Of a stretch of DNA of 64,000 nucleotides, positions 12,449 to 24,087 are shown piece by piece. Source of the stretch: Xylogone sp. PMI_703 (taxonomy: Eukaryota; Ascomycota; Leotiomycetes); contig JAJTUQ010000003.1 in assembly GCA_021399445.1 (NCBI GenBank), forward strand, positions 7,991,044 to 8,055,043. Direction: 5' to 3'. The stretch's first letter is position 1; every line of letters begins with the position of its first letter. The translations under genes and the position numbers were made by a program. Under the pieces are notes generated by a model. That model made no database searches. It was not told the DNA's origin and saw only the letters and a program-made list of their open reading frames with translations.

Positions 12449-14478
12449 ATGCTGGTTCGGAAACGCGTCTCCCAGGCCTGCAGACCTTGCGGCTTGAAAA
12501 AGATCAAGGTAAGCCTCCCCAGTGCCGAAAGCTATGAAGCTGCTATTGTTCCTAACAATATTGCTAGTGCGATGGGATATACCCGCAATGTGGACCGTGT
12601 AGCAAGAAGGACGACTGTATTTGCACGTATGGAATCTCGAAACGGAATCGTCGACGACGTCTCAACGTCAGCCAGAGTCCTGTCAACGGCTCGGCTTCCA
12701 TTCTGGCAGACAATTTCCCGGGGGAGCCAGTTAATGGGTCACCGCCTAAGAGATCAGATGAATCGGGAGAGGAACGGTTACGGTTGCCTGCAAAATCGAA
12801 AAAGGGACCGCTCTCGACAATTTCTCCAGATGTAGCCCTCCAACTGTTTCAAAGCTACTTTGACTGCATTCACCCACTATGGCCGCTCCTTTACAAACCC
12901 CTTTACAGCTCCCTCGATTTTACATGTCCATCTCGATCAATTCCAATAGCGCTTGTAGCAGCGATCTTTGCGATTGCTGCTTGTGTGATGCCTGCTACTC
13001 GCGAAAGAGATAAGGATGGAGATGCCATGGAGGGGCTCCCGGTTGACTGCCCTGAGCCACGACTATTTTTTGAGGAAGCTCTCGAATTACTCCAATGCGG
13101 TGTTGGCGACTCCGACGTAAAACAACCTATCAATATGCTAAAGCCTACCATCACACATTGCCAGGTCCTAACCTTACTTGCACTTCAGCAGCATGGCGTT
13201 GCGGAATATTCTCGAGCAGGAATACTTTCTAGTCTCGCGGTTTCTATGGCAATTGAGCTGCGGCTGCATAGAGCACCTAAATCCTCAGACTCTGTTCAGA
13301 ATGAAATTCGTTCTAGACTTTGGTGGAATGTTTTCATAGTGGAAAAGATGCTGTCTTGGGAAATGGGCCGGCCAGTGACAATTCGCTCGGAGGAGACAGA
13401 TACACCATATCCATCAGTCTCTGAATCTGATGAATTCGACTTAATGTATATCCGTGTAAGAGGGAATGATACGGCAGGGAAGTATCCAAGGACTTCTATT
13501 AAGTTGAGGACCATCAGTGGCCTTCATAGTTCGATCAAGCTAGCAATGCTCTTTGAACGCGTAAGTAGAGAGCTATATGGTGTATCTGCAAGAAATACCA
13601 TTCGGGAATATCCCCAGATAGGGGAGGATGTCAGAACAAAACTCTGGCTTGCGCTGCAAGAATGGTATATAGAAATGGAAGCTGGTCCACTCAAACTGGA
13701 TCTTGGGGAATCTCTCCTCTCTGTTCCAGCATCAATCACGAATTATGTTGTGAGTTATTCGAAGTGTGTCCTGAAAATTCGCCATTAACAGGATTCTCTT
13801 AGATAATGTGGTCGGGTGCTATTCTCATCCACAGGCCTTTCATAGCGACCTCCTCTCAAGAAAATGATCCCGCGACGTCGCAAAATCCAGCCAATATTTG
13901 CCTGCAAGCCGCAAACAATATCTGCCTTATTGTCGAGAAGTACGCTGACCGGTTACATGGTCTCCCTTGTGATATGATATTCCCTATTTTTACTGCCGCA
14001 AGCACTCTGCTCTACCACTTGAAAGAGTCAGAAGACCCAGAAATCAGACGGAGATTAAAATTATGTATACATTGGTTAGCTATCTTTGGAAAGAGCTGGA
14101 AGAGTGCCGGAACTCGATACCAGCTGCTTGCTGACTGTTAGTCTATGATTTCTACATATACTTTACAAATTTACTGACTCTATAGGGTTCGATTTGCCTC
14201 ACGAGTTACCTTCTCCTGATGTATCCCAGAATAAGGCTTCAGTTCCACAACCCCCATCCCAACTGACACCTTCTCAGCATGTATCCCAGCAGGATTCTGG
14301 CTTGATCTTGACTCCGAATTCAGTGTCGGTCAACCTGGCACAAGACCAAATCATCACTGATGAGTGGACATTTTTACGGGATTTTGGAGATGCTACAGAT
14401 GAATTTTACGTCATGGACCAGCAACTCCGTGGCCTGCTTGAAGAGCAATTCGGAGCAGAAACCTTCTCATACTTATGA
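12449..14478 (+). CDS. Zn(II)2Cys6 fungal transcription factor
   Basis: Exons 12449-12508, 12568-13749, 13803-14136 and 14186-14478 give 622 aa. The zinc cluster lies at the N-terminus: Cys11, 14, 21, 28, 31 and 39 (C-x2-C-x6-C-x6-C-x2-C-x7-C), followed by a basic linker with five Arg/Lys around residues 44-50 (KRNRRRR). Intron 1 splits the cluster between residues 20 and 21, a common place in this family. Residues about 95-330 match the fungal-specific regulatory domain, with the typical LLALQQHG...MAIELRLHR and LWWNVFIVEKMLSWEMGRPV segments. The C-terminus is Ser/Pro/Gln-rich then acidic (residues about 530-620), a plausible activation region. It would act in the nucleus on CGG-type sites. 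The target pathway is unknown. It converges with the permease gene at 14629-16279 (150 bp between stops). Confidence 0.88.
12509..12567 (+). other. intron 1 of the Zn2Cys6 factor gene
   Basis: GTAAGC donor, CCTAACAA branch-like site 16 bases before the TGCTAG acceptor; 59 bp. Splicing restores the zinc-cluster cysteine spacing. Confidence 0.88.
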
Positions 14479-14628
14479 ATTCTTATCACCCTAGATGAAA
14501 TCTTTAATCTGAAATATGATACTATATCGGAACAACGATAGTTCACACTTTGTTCGAGATAGAGAGTACCATATATGGGATGTTACAAGTTAATTACTTG
14601 AAAATTCTGCGAACAACCACCCGTGTCC

Positions 14629-16279
14629 TTATTCATCGGAATCCAGGACAATGGGGCCAGAATATTGTTTCCTTGCAACAAAGAAGAAGAAAAACACACC
14701 AAAGACTAGCCAACCGCCCATAACTACAACGCAGTAGTTCATGTTCTGAGGAGCAACAGGCATATATGACGGGAAAGTGCTGAAGACCATTGCTAGAATA
14801 AGCCAGCCAACAGCGACGCAGTTTATAAGTTTCCCTCCTAGATTCCCCAAATAAAATGGGCCATAGTCTTTCCGGCGAAGCTTCTTCCGACCATATACGA
14901 TCATGTAGAATATAGGGAGAATATAGGATGCATACATGCCGAGAATGGCCATTGACATAATAGCGTTGAATGCAGTTGTGTTGCCGATGTAAATGAAGCC
15001 TAACAACATTTGGAAGACAGTTACCAACACAACGGATCTCACAGGCACTTGCAAATTTTTGTTAACGTGCGATAGATACCTCGAATATGGCATAGCGTTG
15101 TCTCTGGCGAATGCCCAAACAGTCCTTGATGTAGATGTTACGCCAGCAACATTGGCGGCGACAGCAATGACGGCAACACTCAACGCAAGCATTATAGCAC
15201 CTATGTAGTTATTGGTGACATCTCTGAAAAGCTGCAGGAATGGAAATCCTGTAGGAGAAGCAAGGAGGTCGTCCAGGTTGCCAAGCGAGAAGAGAAGGAC
15301 CAGTGCATATACGAAGCCAATAATACCATTTACCACAACACTGCCTACCATGGCGATAGGAACATTGCGAGCTGGACGAGGCATCTCTTCGGACAGATGG
15401 CAAGCAGAGTCGTATCCAAGAAAGGGATAGACTGTCGAAAGGAGACCAACCAACCAGGACACGCCGTCATTTGTCCAGCCGCTATTGTTTGTTACTTCAA
15501 CGAAGACATAGTGGGCATTGTGTTTGGGTGCCATTACTCCTAGTACGACAACAATGGCAATAAAACCAGCAATATGTAGGACGCCTAGCATGTAATTAAC
15601 AAGGTTATTTCACTAAATACCACACCAGAAAATGCTTACCAGCAGCAAGATTCGTTTGCGGCAAGATCCTCACACCCCATATATTCACGATAGCAGCATA
15701 TACCAGAATGGCCCAATAAAATAACATGCCTTGCCATCGCTGTGGTGTGTAACTATCAGGATTGTGCAAAGTGATGAATGCCTGTAGCTGGAGACCACCA
15801 TTGAAAGCTGCTGATGCGGTGAGAACAATTTGCCCACCACAGGAGATCCAGCCTGTGAGCCAGGAAGCAAGGATCTTTTGATTTCTGGGAGCGAGGACCG
15901 CAACCCAGTGATATTGCCCTCCTGCTGTGGGATAAATCGAAGCAATCTCTGCCAGAGATGCGGCAATAGCAACGGAGCCAATGAAGGAAATGATGCTGGA
16001 TGTTCTATCAGTTGATATTTCTGGTTGCTCCTGAAGAAATGCTCACTAGTTGTAAAACAAACATGGCGCTCCTCCACTTGTCAATGCAGCTGCAACAACA
16101 CTTGATAGTGCCTCCCAAGTGGCCATCAAGCAGAGGCATAGCGAGCCTAGTGACCAGACAGAGAACTCCCGACGCAGCTCTTCCACATAACCAAGATTCG
16201 TGATTTCCTTTTCATCACCATCTCCAAATGACATGCACGAGTCAACCTTGTCTATGTCGGCTTTCTCGGGAGAAGCCAT
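14629..16279 (-). CDS. APC-superfamily amino acid / choline / GABA permease
   Basis: Minus-strand exons 16279-16047, 15995-15640 and 15584-14629 give 514 aa, the usual length for fungal Uga4/Hnm1-type permeases. A polar cytosolic N-terminus of about 35 residues is followed by the Uga4/Hnm1-like motif series: LGYVEELRREFSVWSLGSL, ASLAEIASIYPTAGGQYHWV, STVYPFLGYDSACHLSEEMP, and the TSTSRTVWAFARDNAMPYS loop. About 12 hydrophobic segments are present. It should be a plasma-membrane or vacuolar proton symporter for a small amine or amino acid; the substrate cannot be told from sequence. The second intron has a GTAAGC donor and both splice joins restore conserved family sequence. Confidence 0.87.
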
Positions 16280-18020
16280 CTTGATAATCTCCTGAATATC
16301 TCAATCTTCCTGAAATCTGGCTAGGTGGAGCAGGGTGAGGGTGGCTACGGGGGATATAACGTCCAAACATCTGACGGTCTCCATTCTTTTACTTATTTTG
16401 ACAGGCAGGCTTGTTCGAGATATAAACCTGCGAACTACAGTAGAGCAACCCTGTTCTACCTTAGTACGGCGGACAGATTCCGCGAGATATGTGGAACGTA
16501 CCCTTCCACCACCGCAATGCTGATACACGGCACCAACCAGATCAGATCAGGGCTGATAAGCTAAGGAAGGACGGATTTCTTTCCTCCATTGTCTACCCAA
16601 AAGTGGGAAAGAGCCTAGCTAATTTGTGTAGCTCCGGAGGCTCTGAAGGATTGGTCGACTTGGCACTGGTTTGACGATGCTCACTAGCTCTGGAGGTCCT
16701 GGGCGTCGCGATTTGTCGACATGAAAGCGTGTTGGTTGGCTCGAGGTATGCATTTGTTACGTTTTCAAATGCGGGGAAGTCTGGGGAAGATGTACTAGTA
16801 CTATTGGGCTTAGGTCGCGTCTACTGTGTACGTTGGCAAAAGGTAGTCATAGCTCCTTGGGTTTGCTCACACTTCTGCTCTTGCTCTGGATGTGCACTGC
16901 TCTTATGACATAACTTTCACGTTCCTTGCGAACGACGGAAAAGAGTGATGGGAAAGGCGGAGTAAAGCCGTGCAAAAAGAGGCACTATACGGGAGCTAGT
17001 TTATCCTCAAAGGCAACCCAGCGACTTAACTCCTTTTGTATTTTCTCTGATAGTATTGTACCATGTACCATTGGTCTCGCGTGGGTGATACAGTACTTGT
17101 TCGAGATAAAGCTCTTTGTCGAGACTGTCTTATCTTTGTTATCGTACTTACACAGCTCAAATTGAAGCACGAAGCTTTGGACATCACTCTCGATACAGTT
17201 GATAATAATAATTGGTCAGGATATATAAGTGGCATCCGGGTGTGGAGATTCATCGAGCTATCATGCCTGTTTGGAAATGCCGTCGATTGTCCGTTTCTTG
17301 TCCGGGTAGGTGCAATATCCATATCCGAGCCGGGTATCGGTTAATATGACCGGCTAATAGTACCCCTCCTTATCAGCCATGATATTGTCTCCTCCATATA
17401 GTTGGCCGTGGCGATTAAAGTCCAGATCCCATATATACAGAAAATATCAGTATAGACAGGCTGAGCAATTTGACGATTGCGAACAGGAACTTGTTCCACC
17501 TCTATATATCTTCGGATCTATAGCATGACGGGATGAATGCAGAGTGGAATAAAGCTTGGCCACATGCCATTGTCGTAGAATCAAGTGTACCGCTTACATT
17601 CCCTCAAAGAATAACAAATAAACGGTGTATACTATTAATATGAACTTTCTGGAGGGACAGTATTTGGTTCTTCAAAACTAGCTTGAAAGCAGCATCACTC
17701 TGTATGGGCGATATAAACCAAGATTACTAGACGATACACAGGATTATGGCTACATTGAATAACATACAAAACCAATTTTGAAGATAAAATCTGTGTTACA
17801 AAATCGCAGCGAAGCAATGATACAGTTTCAATATTCTGATATTGATGATTTAATTATATGAAAAGAGCTAAAGTATCTAATAAGTGTCTTCAGTTCGTCT
17901 AAAGACGAGTCACTGCTCTCTAAGCTTTGTGTGAGATGACTGAGTGTAGTACCGTCTGGTCAAGTCATCGAGGTCAGCTAGCGAGGAGGCGTCGCTTAAT
18001 ATTGCCTACAGAGGTCGGAT
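16280..18020. other. intergenic region, no gene recognised
   Basis: Only short overlapping open frames under 100 codons. No domain, splice structure, tRNA or repeat seen. The part next to 16280 should hold the permease promoter. Confidence 0.35.
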
Positions 18021-18219
18021 CTAGCTCGCTCGATCGTCTATGCTGCCGTGCTGGGCCACATCGTCGGTGAAGTCGGACTCCTTGAGCGTTGTAGCCTACC
18101 GGTAAACGTTAACTTAGAAATGGTTTCTAGAGACTCGGACTTGTATTAACCTTTGACGTAGGAAGGGCTACGACCCCAAAGGCCATTAGGCTCGCTGTAA
18201 ATATAATAGCAACTTTCAT
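18021..18219 (-). CDS. candidate small secreted peptide, 47 aa, two exons
   Basis: Minus-strand exons 18219-18151 and 18095-18021 join in phase 0 across a 55-bp GT...AG intron (donor GTTAAT, a GTTAAC-like branch site, acceptor CGGTAG). The product starts with a clean signal peptide (MKVAIIFTASLMAFGVVALP), then a short acidic mature part of about 25 residues (DFTDDVAQHGSIDDRAS at the end) with no cysteines. A TATATATA sequence lies about 80-95 bases upstream of the ATG (near 18300). The local GC content is higher than the surroundings. I do not recognise a family; it could be a secreted effector, a signalling peptide or the remnant of a longer secreted protein. The gene model rests on signal peptide, intron and TATA only. 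Confidence 0.45.
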
Positions 18220-18295
18220 AGTGAATGCCGAGGATGAAGCTCACTGTATATTTGGCAAGGCTGGAGTGTGTGACTCTATAACGTGTGGGGGGTTC

Positions 18296-18314
18296 AGAGT
18301 TATATATATTTTAG
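18296..18314 (-). promoter_or_regulatory. TATA-like element upstream of the small secreted peptide gene
   Basis: The + strand reads TTATATATATTT here; on the minus strand it lies about 80-95 bases before the ATG at 18219, a reasonable distance for a core promoter TATA box. Confidence 0.3.
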
Positions 18315-18319
18315 CATTG

Positions 18320-21300
18320 TTTGAGACCCTACCACCGGAGACCGGGCAGGCCGTCAAAATAATTAGTAAGACTGGAAATTACATTACAAATACTATAAGC
18401 ATAAATTACTTGTGTGACCAAAGCTGGGCTTATTGCGAGCGGGTGTAACTGTACATATGTACATTATGTACGTACAGGAGAAAAAACAGACCGAATACGA
18501 ACACCTCCTGAATCTGACAAGGGCCCCTACTAACGACTGTATCTCCTGTATTTCCCTCCAGGAATTGAATTCTTTGTACGGGGGTTTGCACAAGTAGGTC
18601 CGACTTACTTTTCAGACTCCCGTATTATCAAAAGAGGAATAGTATGATTCCCCCTAAACTAACTACCTGGAAATGGTATATCTCCTTCCTCTACAAATTG
18701 AACTTCTGATTTAATAATAGAATATTTAAATGTTACTTAAAAGTGAGGTAGATGTCGCCCTAGTTTCTACGATCCAGGACCACAATGCTGGCCTTTTTCT
18801 AATGTAATATCAAAACTTGCCCCCTTCCATAACTCAAGGATTACACTGCCCAGAGCAGACCATTATGGACAGGCTACTGGGAGCGGGCCGTTATGGCGCC
18901 ACTAAAGAACCGGCTCCTTACAGGACTCTACTACGGTAGCCCAGACCCTGTGCCGTAACCTGTGACAAGCATTTTGCTAGACTCGGGACTTTTATTTCGG
19001 CATTTAGGGCCAACAAGCTTCTGGTATTCGTGCAAAATGCCCCGAAATATTACCTTCAACTCTTAACAATCACACGTGAATATCAATGTCGGATACGATA
19101 ATCTTGGAACTCCGCTAGTCTATTCTTAACCTTTATGGAATTTAATGGATTAAGCCAAGCATCCGGGTCACTGCTCCACTCCTGTTCAACGCCTATACCT
19201 CCACCTTCGTCTTCAGACTCTTCCGAAGCACCGCTGACTCTTAGTAGGTCGATTCTACTACATATCTATGCCGGGTAGCAAAGAAAGGGTAGTCCTCATT
19301 TAACACCCGACCTTGACAGATAGCCTATTGGGGTATGCATAACGTCTTGCCCTTTTCGACGCAGAGCAAGCCATTCCAGAACGAAATTGATTGACCTCTC
19401 GGTAAAGAGCTGATTCTGATCTCTATTGTTCGGGTTTTCTGCTTCAGTTGAGCCTAAAAGTCTTAGATATCTATGCCAAGAATTCTATTCTGAGTAGTTG
19501 AAGTAGAGCCGCCCAGCAAAGATTCCGAGCTCGATGGAAAGCTAGGATGGCATTGTGGACCCTGGAGAGAGACTAGGAAGTGTATAGTACGATAACCTGC
19601 TGAACTGCAGCATATTCTGGCACGCTGTACGTTAGATGATGAACTTTTGGCTTGGTCTTTCGACGAAGCGTGGGAATTAGCAACTCTGCCTCTTCTGGAA
19701 TCACTATCAACGCTGTGCGAATTGAGGGATTCCACAATATCCACTCACCTAGACGCTATAAAACTAGAGCTAGCAACAAAAAAAGAGAAAAGAAGTGTAA
19801 AGCGGGGATATTTACAAAGAAGTTGTCGTAGGAAGTATAATTTTTAATCTTGATAGTACACATGACTTCTTCAGAAGCAAAGAGCTTTGATGCCGTGTGA
19901 TGAACCCCTACTTCCGTCGGCCTCAGTACCTCCGAGAGCCGTGAATACGTGCTAGTATCTCTCCTCTCCAATTAGATCGCCAGTATTGATAAAGCGGGAT
20001 ATAGCTTTCCGTAAGCCCGGGAAAGTGAGGGTTCGTAATGAGGTTGCTTCTGAACTTGTCGGATTTGTCTAGATATTTCTACTAGTCCCTTTGTTGGGGA
20101 TCGTTCTTCAAGAAAGTCTTATAGTCGTGCCTGGAATCACCCTTTAACTTATACCAGCCGACTCCAGTTCTAATCCCGCTTCTCGAAGACTATTGACCAT
20201 CATCTTTTATCACTATTCTTCAACCGTATCATCCACCTGGAATTCCTCTTCTTTACCCTGTCTTCCTGCCGAAGGTATATTCACCACCGATGTTTATTAC
20301 TATTGGTCAAACGATGCAGTCAGCCAATATTCCCCTCTCGCCAACTGTTGCGGTTCCCGCAGGCTTCGTTCATGTACTGCACGGGTCAATCTCAGCGGTG
20401 GCTGCTCCAATCACAGCTCCTCCGCCTCTCCTCCGCCTCTCCTACGCCCACTCCACCACCACCGCTGGAACCAGATATGTGGTTTCACGCCAAACTGTAA
20501 TGATAACCGTGGTCAAACGATTCTGTTTTTATCTTGAATTCTGTTGTGCTGCATGCAAAGCGTCTCAAATTAAAGGCATTGATTCTTCAGCATATACTTC
20601 GAAGCTATAAATTCTGTTTCAGCTGTCTACAATTGTATTGAATGAATGCGTGGACAAGTCTAGAACTTCAGCCGCACGGTATGCCCGAGAATGCCCACGT
20701 TAGGAGTCACCGCCACATTTGCGTGGCTTTGCGTAATAACCGTATTCAAATAGAAAGTGCTTTGGTTTTACTGGAATGCACTTGAACTTGAGTTTCAGCT
20801 CTGATTGATGCTATTGCGATGCATTGTCTGGTAAGCTATCAAGGCGCATGATATGTCTCGCCGATTATTATACGGCGTTTTTGGGTCCTTGGCTACGATT
20901 ATGCGACCAGTCTCCATCTTTGGGACTGATCTGTCTACTACAAATGTTCCAGGTCAGCTTAGAAAGGGGAAGCCTTCGGGCGAAGTCTTGTTACATTACA
21001 ACCAGTCTGAGGGGAGATCAAAATTGAAGTAAGTTCACTGCTCAAGTAAGTAGATGAGGCGAGATGGAGATGGCTTTCGCGGCGTTACTCGGCATAGCTG
21101 ACTGAGGGCTGGAGTATTAGGATAGTGCTGTATACAGTGTTGGATTGGTGATATTTGGATGTAAGTGGCTCTGCTGACCTCATTCATCGAGCTGAGGGTA
21201 ATGAAGAGAACAATAAAGAGACTACGTAATGGATATCTGCTTTGCGTATTTGAATAGAACTTCTCGCTCCCGCAAATATATAGAGTCAGTTCCTCGCCAA

Positions 21301-21376
21301 CGCTCTATACTCAAAAGCATCCATTGTCCTTCACTTCCAACTCACTTTTGCAAGCTCTCACAAATATCTAGCAAAT
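18320..21376. other. intergenic region, no gene recognised
   Basis: About 3 kb with only short open frames. A Ser/Pro/His-rich frame at 20193-20537 and overlapping frames there look like composition artefacts. No repeat or RNA gene identified. The last few hundred bases before 21377 probably include the MACPF gene promoter (TATATAG near 21280). Confidence 0.35.
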
Positions 21377-23795
21377 ATGCCGACAGGGCTTACCAGCGGA
21401 CAATTTGAGCGTCACCGAGATGCCTCGGTGCACGTACATCAGAATCAATACAGCTATTTGTTTTCAGATCCTTGGATTAAATGGCTCTGCAAGAAGAGAT
21501 ATGGAGAGAAATACATCAGTGTGAGCGGAAAGTCTGTAGCTGAGAAGGCTGAATTGGAGGTATAGTTTGAAAAGGAGATTTATACCCCACTGAGAACATT
21601 CTTAGAGTCCCAAAGGAAAATTTTTGAACACCAGCTTCCCAAAGCTATTGCACATGCAGCCCAAAAGAAAGGCCTCGATAAACTGACGGGGGAGCAGAGA
21701 GCAGCTAAATTATCGAGACTTTATGGCCTCACGACTTGGTGGGGCCAAAAGAAGAATAAGCCTCTTGATATATTTTGGGTAACATTGGACTCCTTGGATC
21801 TGAATAAAGACCACGAATACATTATTATGGGAGGTATGACGTTCAAAAATGGGGATGTTAGAGGAGGAGATGGGGGTGACCCTAATCGCATATTGTGGTC
21901 AGCATTGGTGAAGCCAAAGAAGAAGAAACGCAATGTTGAGGGGGAAAACGGAGATCAGCCAGAGGAGGATGGTGGTGATGATGAGTTTGAGGTGCTCACA
22001 GTAGAAGCTGAAGAAGGTGATGATGATGATGACGACGATGACGAGCCTGGAGAGAGAAAGCATGCATTCCCTCCGAACCTACAAAGCGGATTCGGCGGTG
22101 TTGATGCCTCTGAGCCAGTCTTTTCTCCAGAAGCATTCCGTGCCAACCTGTTCAACTTCAATGATGGGCGGTATCGCTCCTTTGAGTTCATCGACAGTTT
22201 TAGCAGCTTGCAAACTTATGACATTCCAAGTTTCCTCTCGTCCATATTCACCACCATGTCTGACTGGTTCACCGTTACTGGAGAGTCCAAAAGAAGCATC
22301 ACTCACAACCTCTCTAATACTGTCGATGTTAACGCGAGCTTTGCAGGATTCGGTGCTGAGTTCTCTCGCACTTTCAAGGACAACACTAGCGATGAGACGT
22401 TCCAGAAGTACATGGCACGATACGACCGCGAGTACATCTACGCAGTGGGATTCAACGACACGGATCCGGAAGTTGTGAGAGAGCATCTTTCTCCAGAAGC
22501 GAAGGAGGCCTTCAAAACATGGTCTCCCGAGAAAATTATCAAGCAATTTGGCACACATTACATGGAAAGGGCCTATTTCGGTGGCTTGAGGATCATTTCG
22601 TCTACTCTCGATACGCGCGATGTCATTGATGAGAAAGTCCTCGAGAGAGCTATTGATTTGAAGGTGGGAGGATGCAGTAGCGTTAGAAGAAAGCTAATTC
22701 TTTGTGAAATAGGGCTCCGAGAGCACCGTCACCATTGGAGCTGAAGCTTCAGACTCTGATAAGCTTGTCCACCAGATCTTGTAAAAAATGCAAACCCTCA
22801 AAGGCCGTACCATTGGTGGGACCGCAGTAGACAATGACGAAGATTCGGAGACATGGCGGAAATCTCTTCTCTCCAATCCAGCCACTGTCAATTATGTCCT
22901 TAAGCCGATTGAAGACCTCATATCTGAGGACATTGAGTGGACTGAACCGAGTGCGCCAAATACCATAGCGACTAACGATGACAAGGAAACGACCCCTAAG
23001 CCCGGAAAGAAGAGAGAGCTTGTTAGGGAGCACGCGAATAAGCGTCTTAACAAAGCCCAGCCAAATGACAACTACAGTATTCTCGCAGTGCGTGTGTCAC
23101 TTAAGCCCTACTTCTCAGACTTAGATTCGCACGCGCGAAATGCAGATTTGACAGTTGCATATCCTGAGGCTCCAAGAGGTTGGCTACGTATTGCGCAGTT
23201 TGCGTCCCCCTTCAATGCCCAGTGGTCATTCCGAGGCCAATGCCAATCCATTGCGGTCTGTGTCAACCCGAACCGTATCATAGAGGATAAATCTACCAAT
23301 CTTCACGTAGTCCCTGCCACTGGTATAACAATGAAATGGAATCTTTGGCGGGAGAATAAGCCCTTTGGGTTCTTCAAAGCTATTTACTCGCCGAAAGGAG
23401 CCTCGGCCGAGACTGAGGACTACCAGTCTATCGGAGACATCTTCGAGCCTGCCATAGACCCCGCATCCGTCAGATTTAAAGAACTCGCCTGCTTCCATAA
23501 AGATGTCCTCGTGGATCTGATTCCCGGAGGTAAGAATAAGAACACTAGCCAGGCTCCGGCGTGGATCTGGGATGACAAAGGTACGGGAGCAAACACGGAC
23601 TGCGCAGTAGTCAGACTGCCGATGGGATATGGGACGGCCGGGACCGTAACTGATGAGCCATTAGTCACTCCGGATAATGTGGGCTATATCTTTGAGTGTC
23701 ATCCGTGGGAAGATCTGAGTACGCCAGATAATCTTTGTGGGAAGACGCTAGATTGGTCAAAGGTCAAATTTTTGGATAGCACATGGTTAAACTAG
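21377..23795 (+). pseudogene. MACPF (perforin-like) domain protein gene with two in-frame stop codons
   Basis: One reading frame runs from the ATG at 21377 to the TAG-type end at 23795, interrupted by TAG at 21563-21565 (codon 63) and TAA at 22782-22784, and by one likely 49-bp intron (22664-22712, weak GTGGGA donor) whose removal keeps frame. Total about 790 codons. An acidic Asp/Glu run sits near codons 205-230. The MACPF signature (a GTHY motif followed by paired glycines, codons about 390-403) and surrounding sequence match the pore-forming MACPF domain. The region after it, to the C-terminus, is a separate beta-rich-looking domain that faintly resembles Vps62-like sequence. MACPF proteins oligomerise and perforate membranes. 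No signal peptide is seen. If the stops are real and not decoded, the gene is dead; otherwise see the editing finding. It faces the GH64 gene tail to tail. Confidence 0.75.
22664..22712 (+). other. probable intron in the MACPF gene
   Basis: GTGGGA donor (weak) and AAATAG acceptor, 49 bp. Without splicing the frame shifts and stops at 22744; with splicing the open frame continues into the downstream 335-codon stretch. Confidence 0.6.
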
Positions 23796-24087
23796 GAGCG
23801 TCCTAATAATGTGCTTTGCACTCTTGAATTACATAATGCTTCTATTCTTTTATTAGTAGTTTAAATATAACTTCATTCCATACAGGATATTTTGAAAATT
23901 ATTCTCAAGAAAAGAATATCCAGAATGCCATCATATATTGCTTAAAATACCCCTAAATCCAGCAAGAGAAGGGAGCTTAACCTCCAGGCATCAAGAATAA
24001 CAGGCGTGGTATCAACCTCTGGCTTCTTCAAAGCGACGTTCGCACAATGTGTCCTATATTGGAACTACGAGGAATGGCAAAATACAC

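Noticed and set aside
20193..20610. Overlapping 114- and 106-codon plus frames
   Set aside because: Three overlapping frames of similar length with Pro/Ser-rich content; no conserved pattern of a carbohydrate-binding or CFEM module on inspection.
21560..21605. Intron that would remove the first MACPF stop (GTATAG...TTCTTAG)
   Set aside because: Length 46 is not a multiple of three and splicing would leave the open downstream frame.
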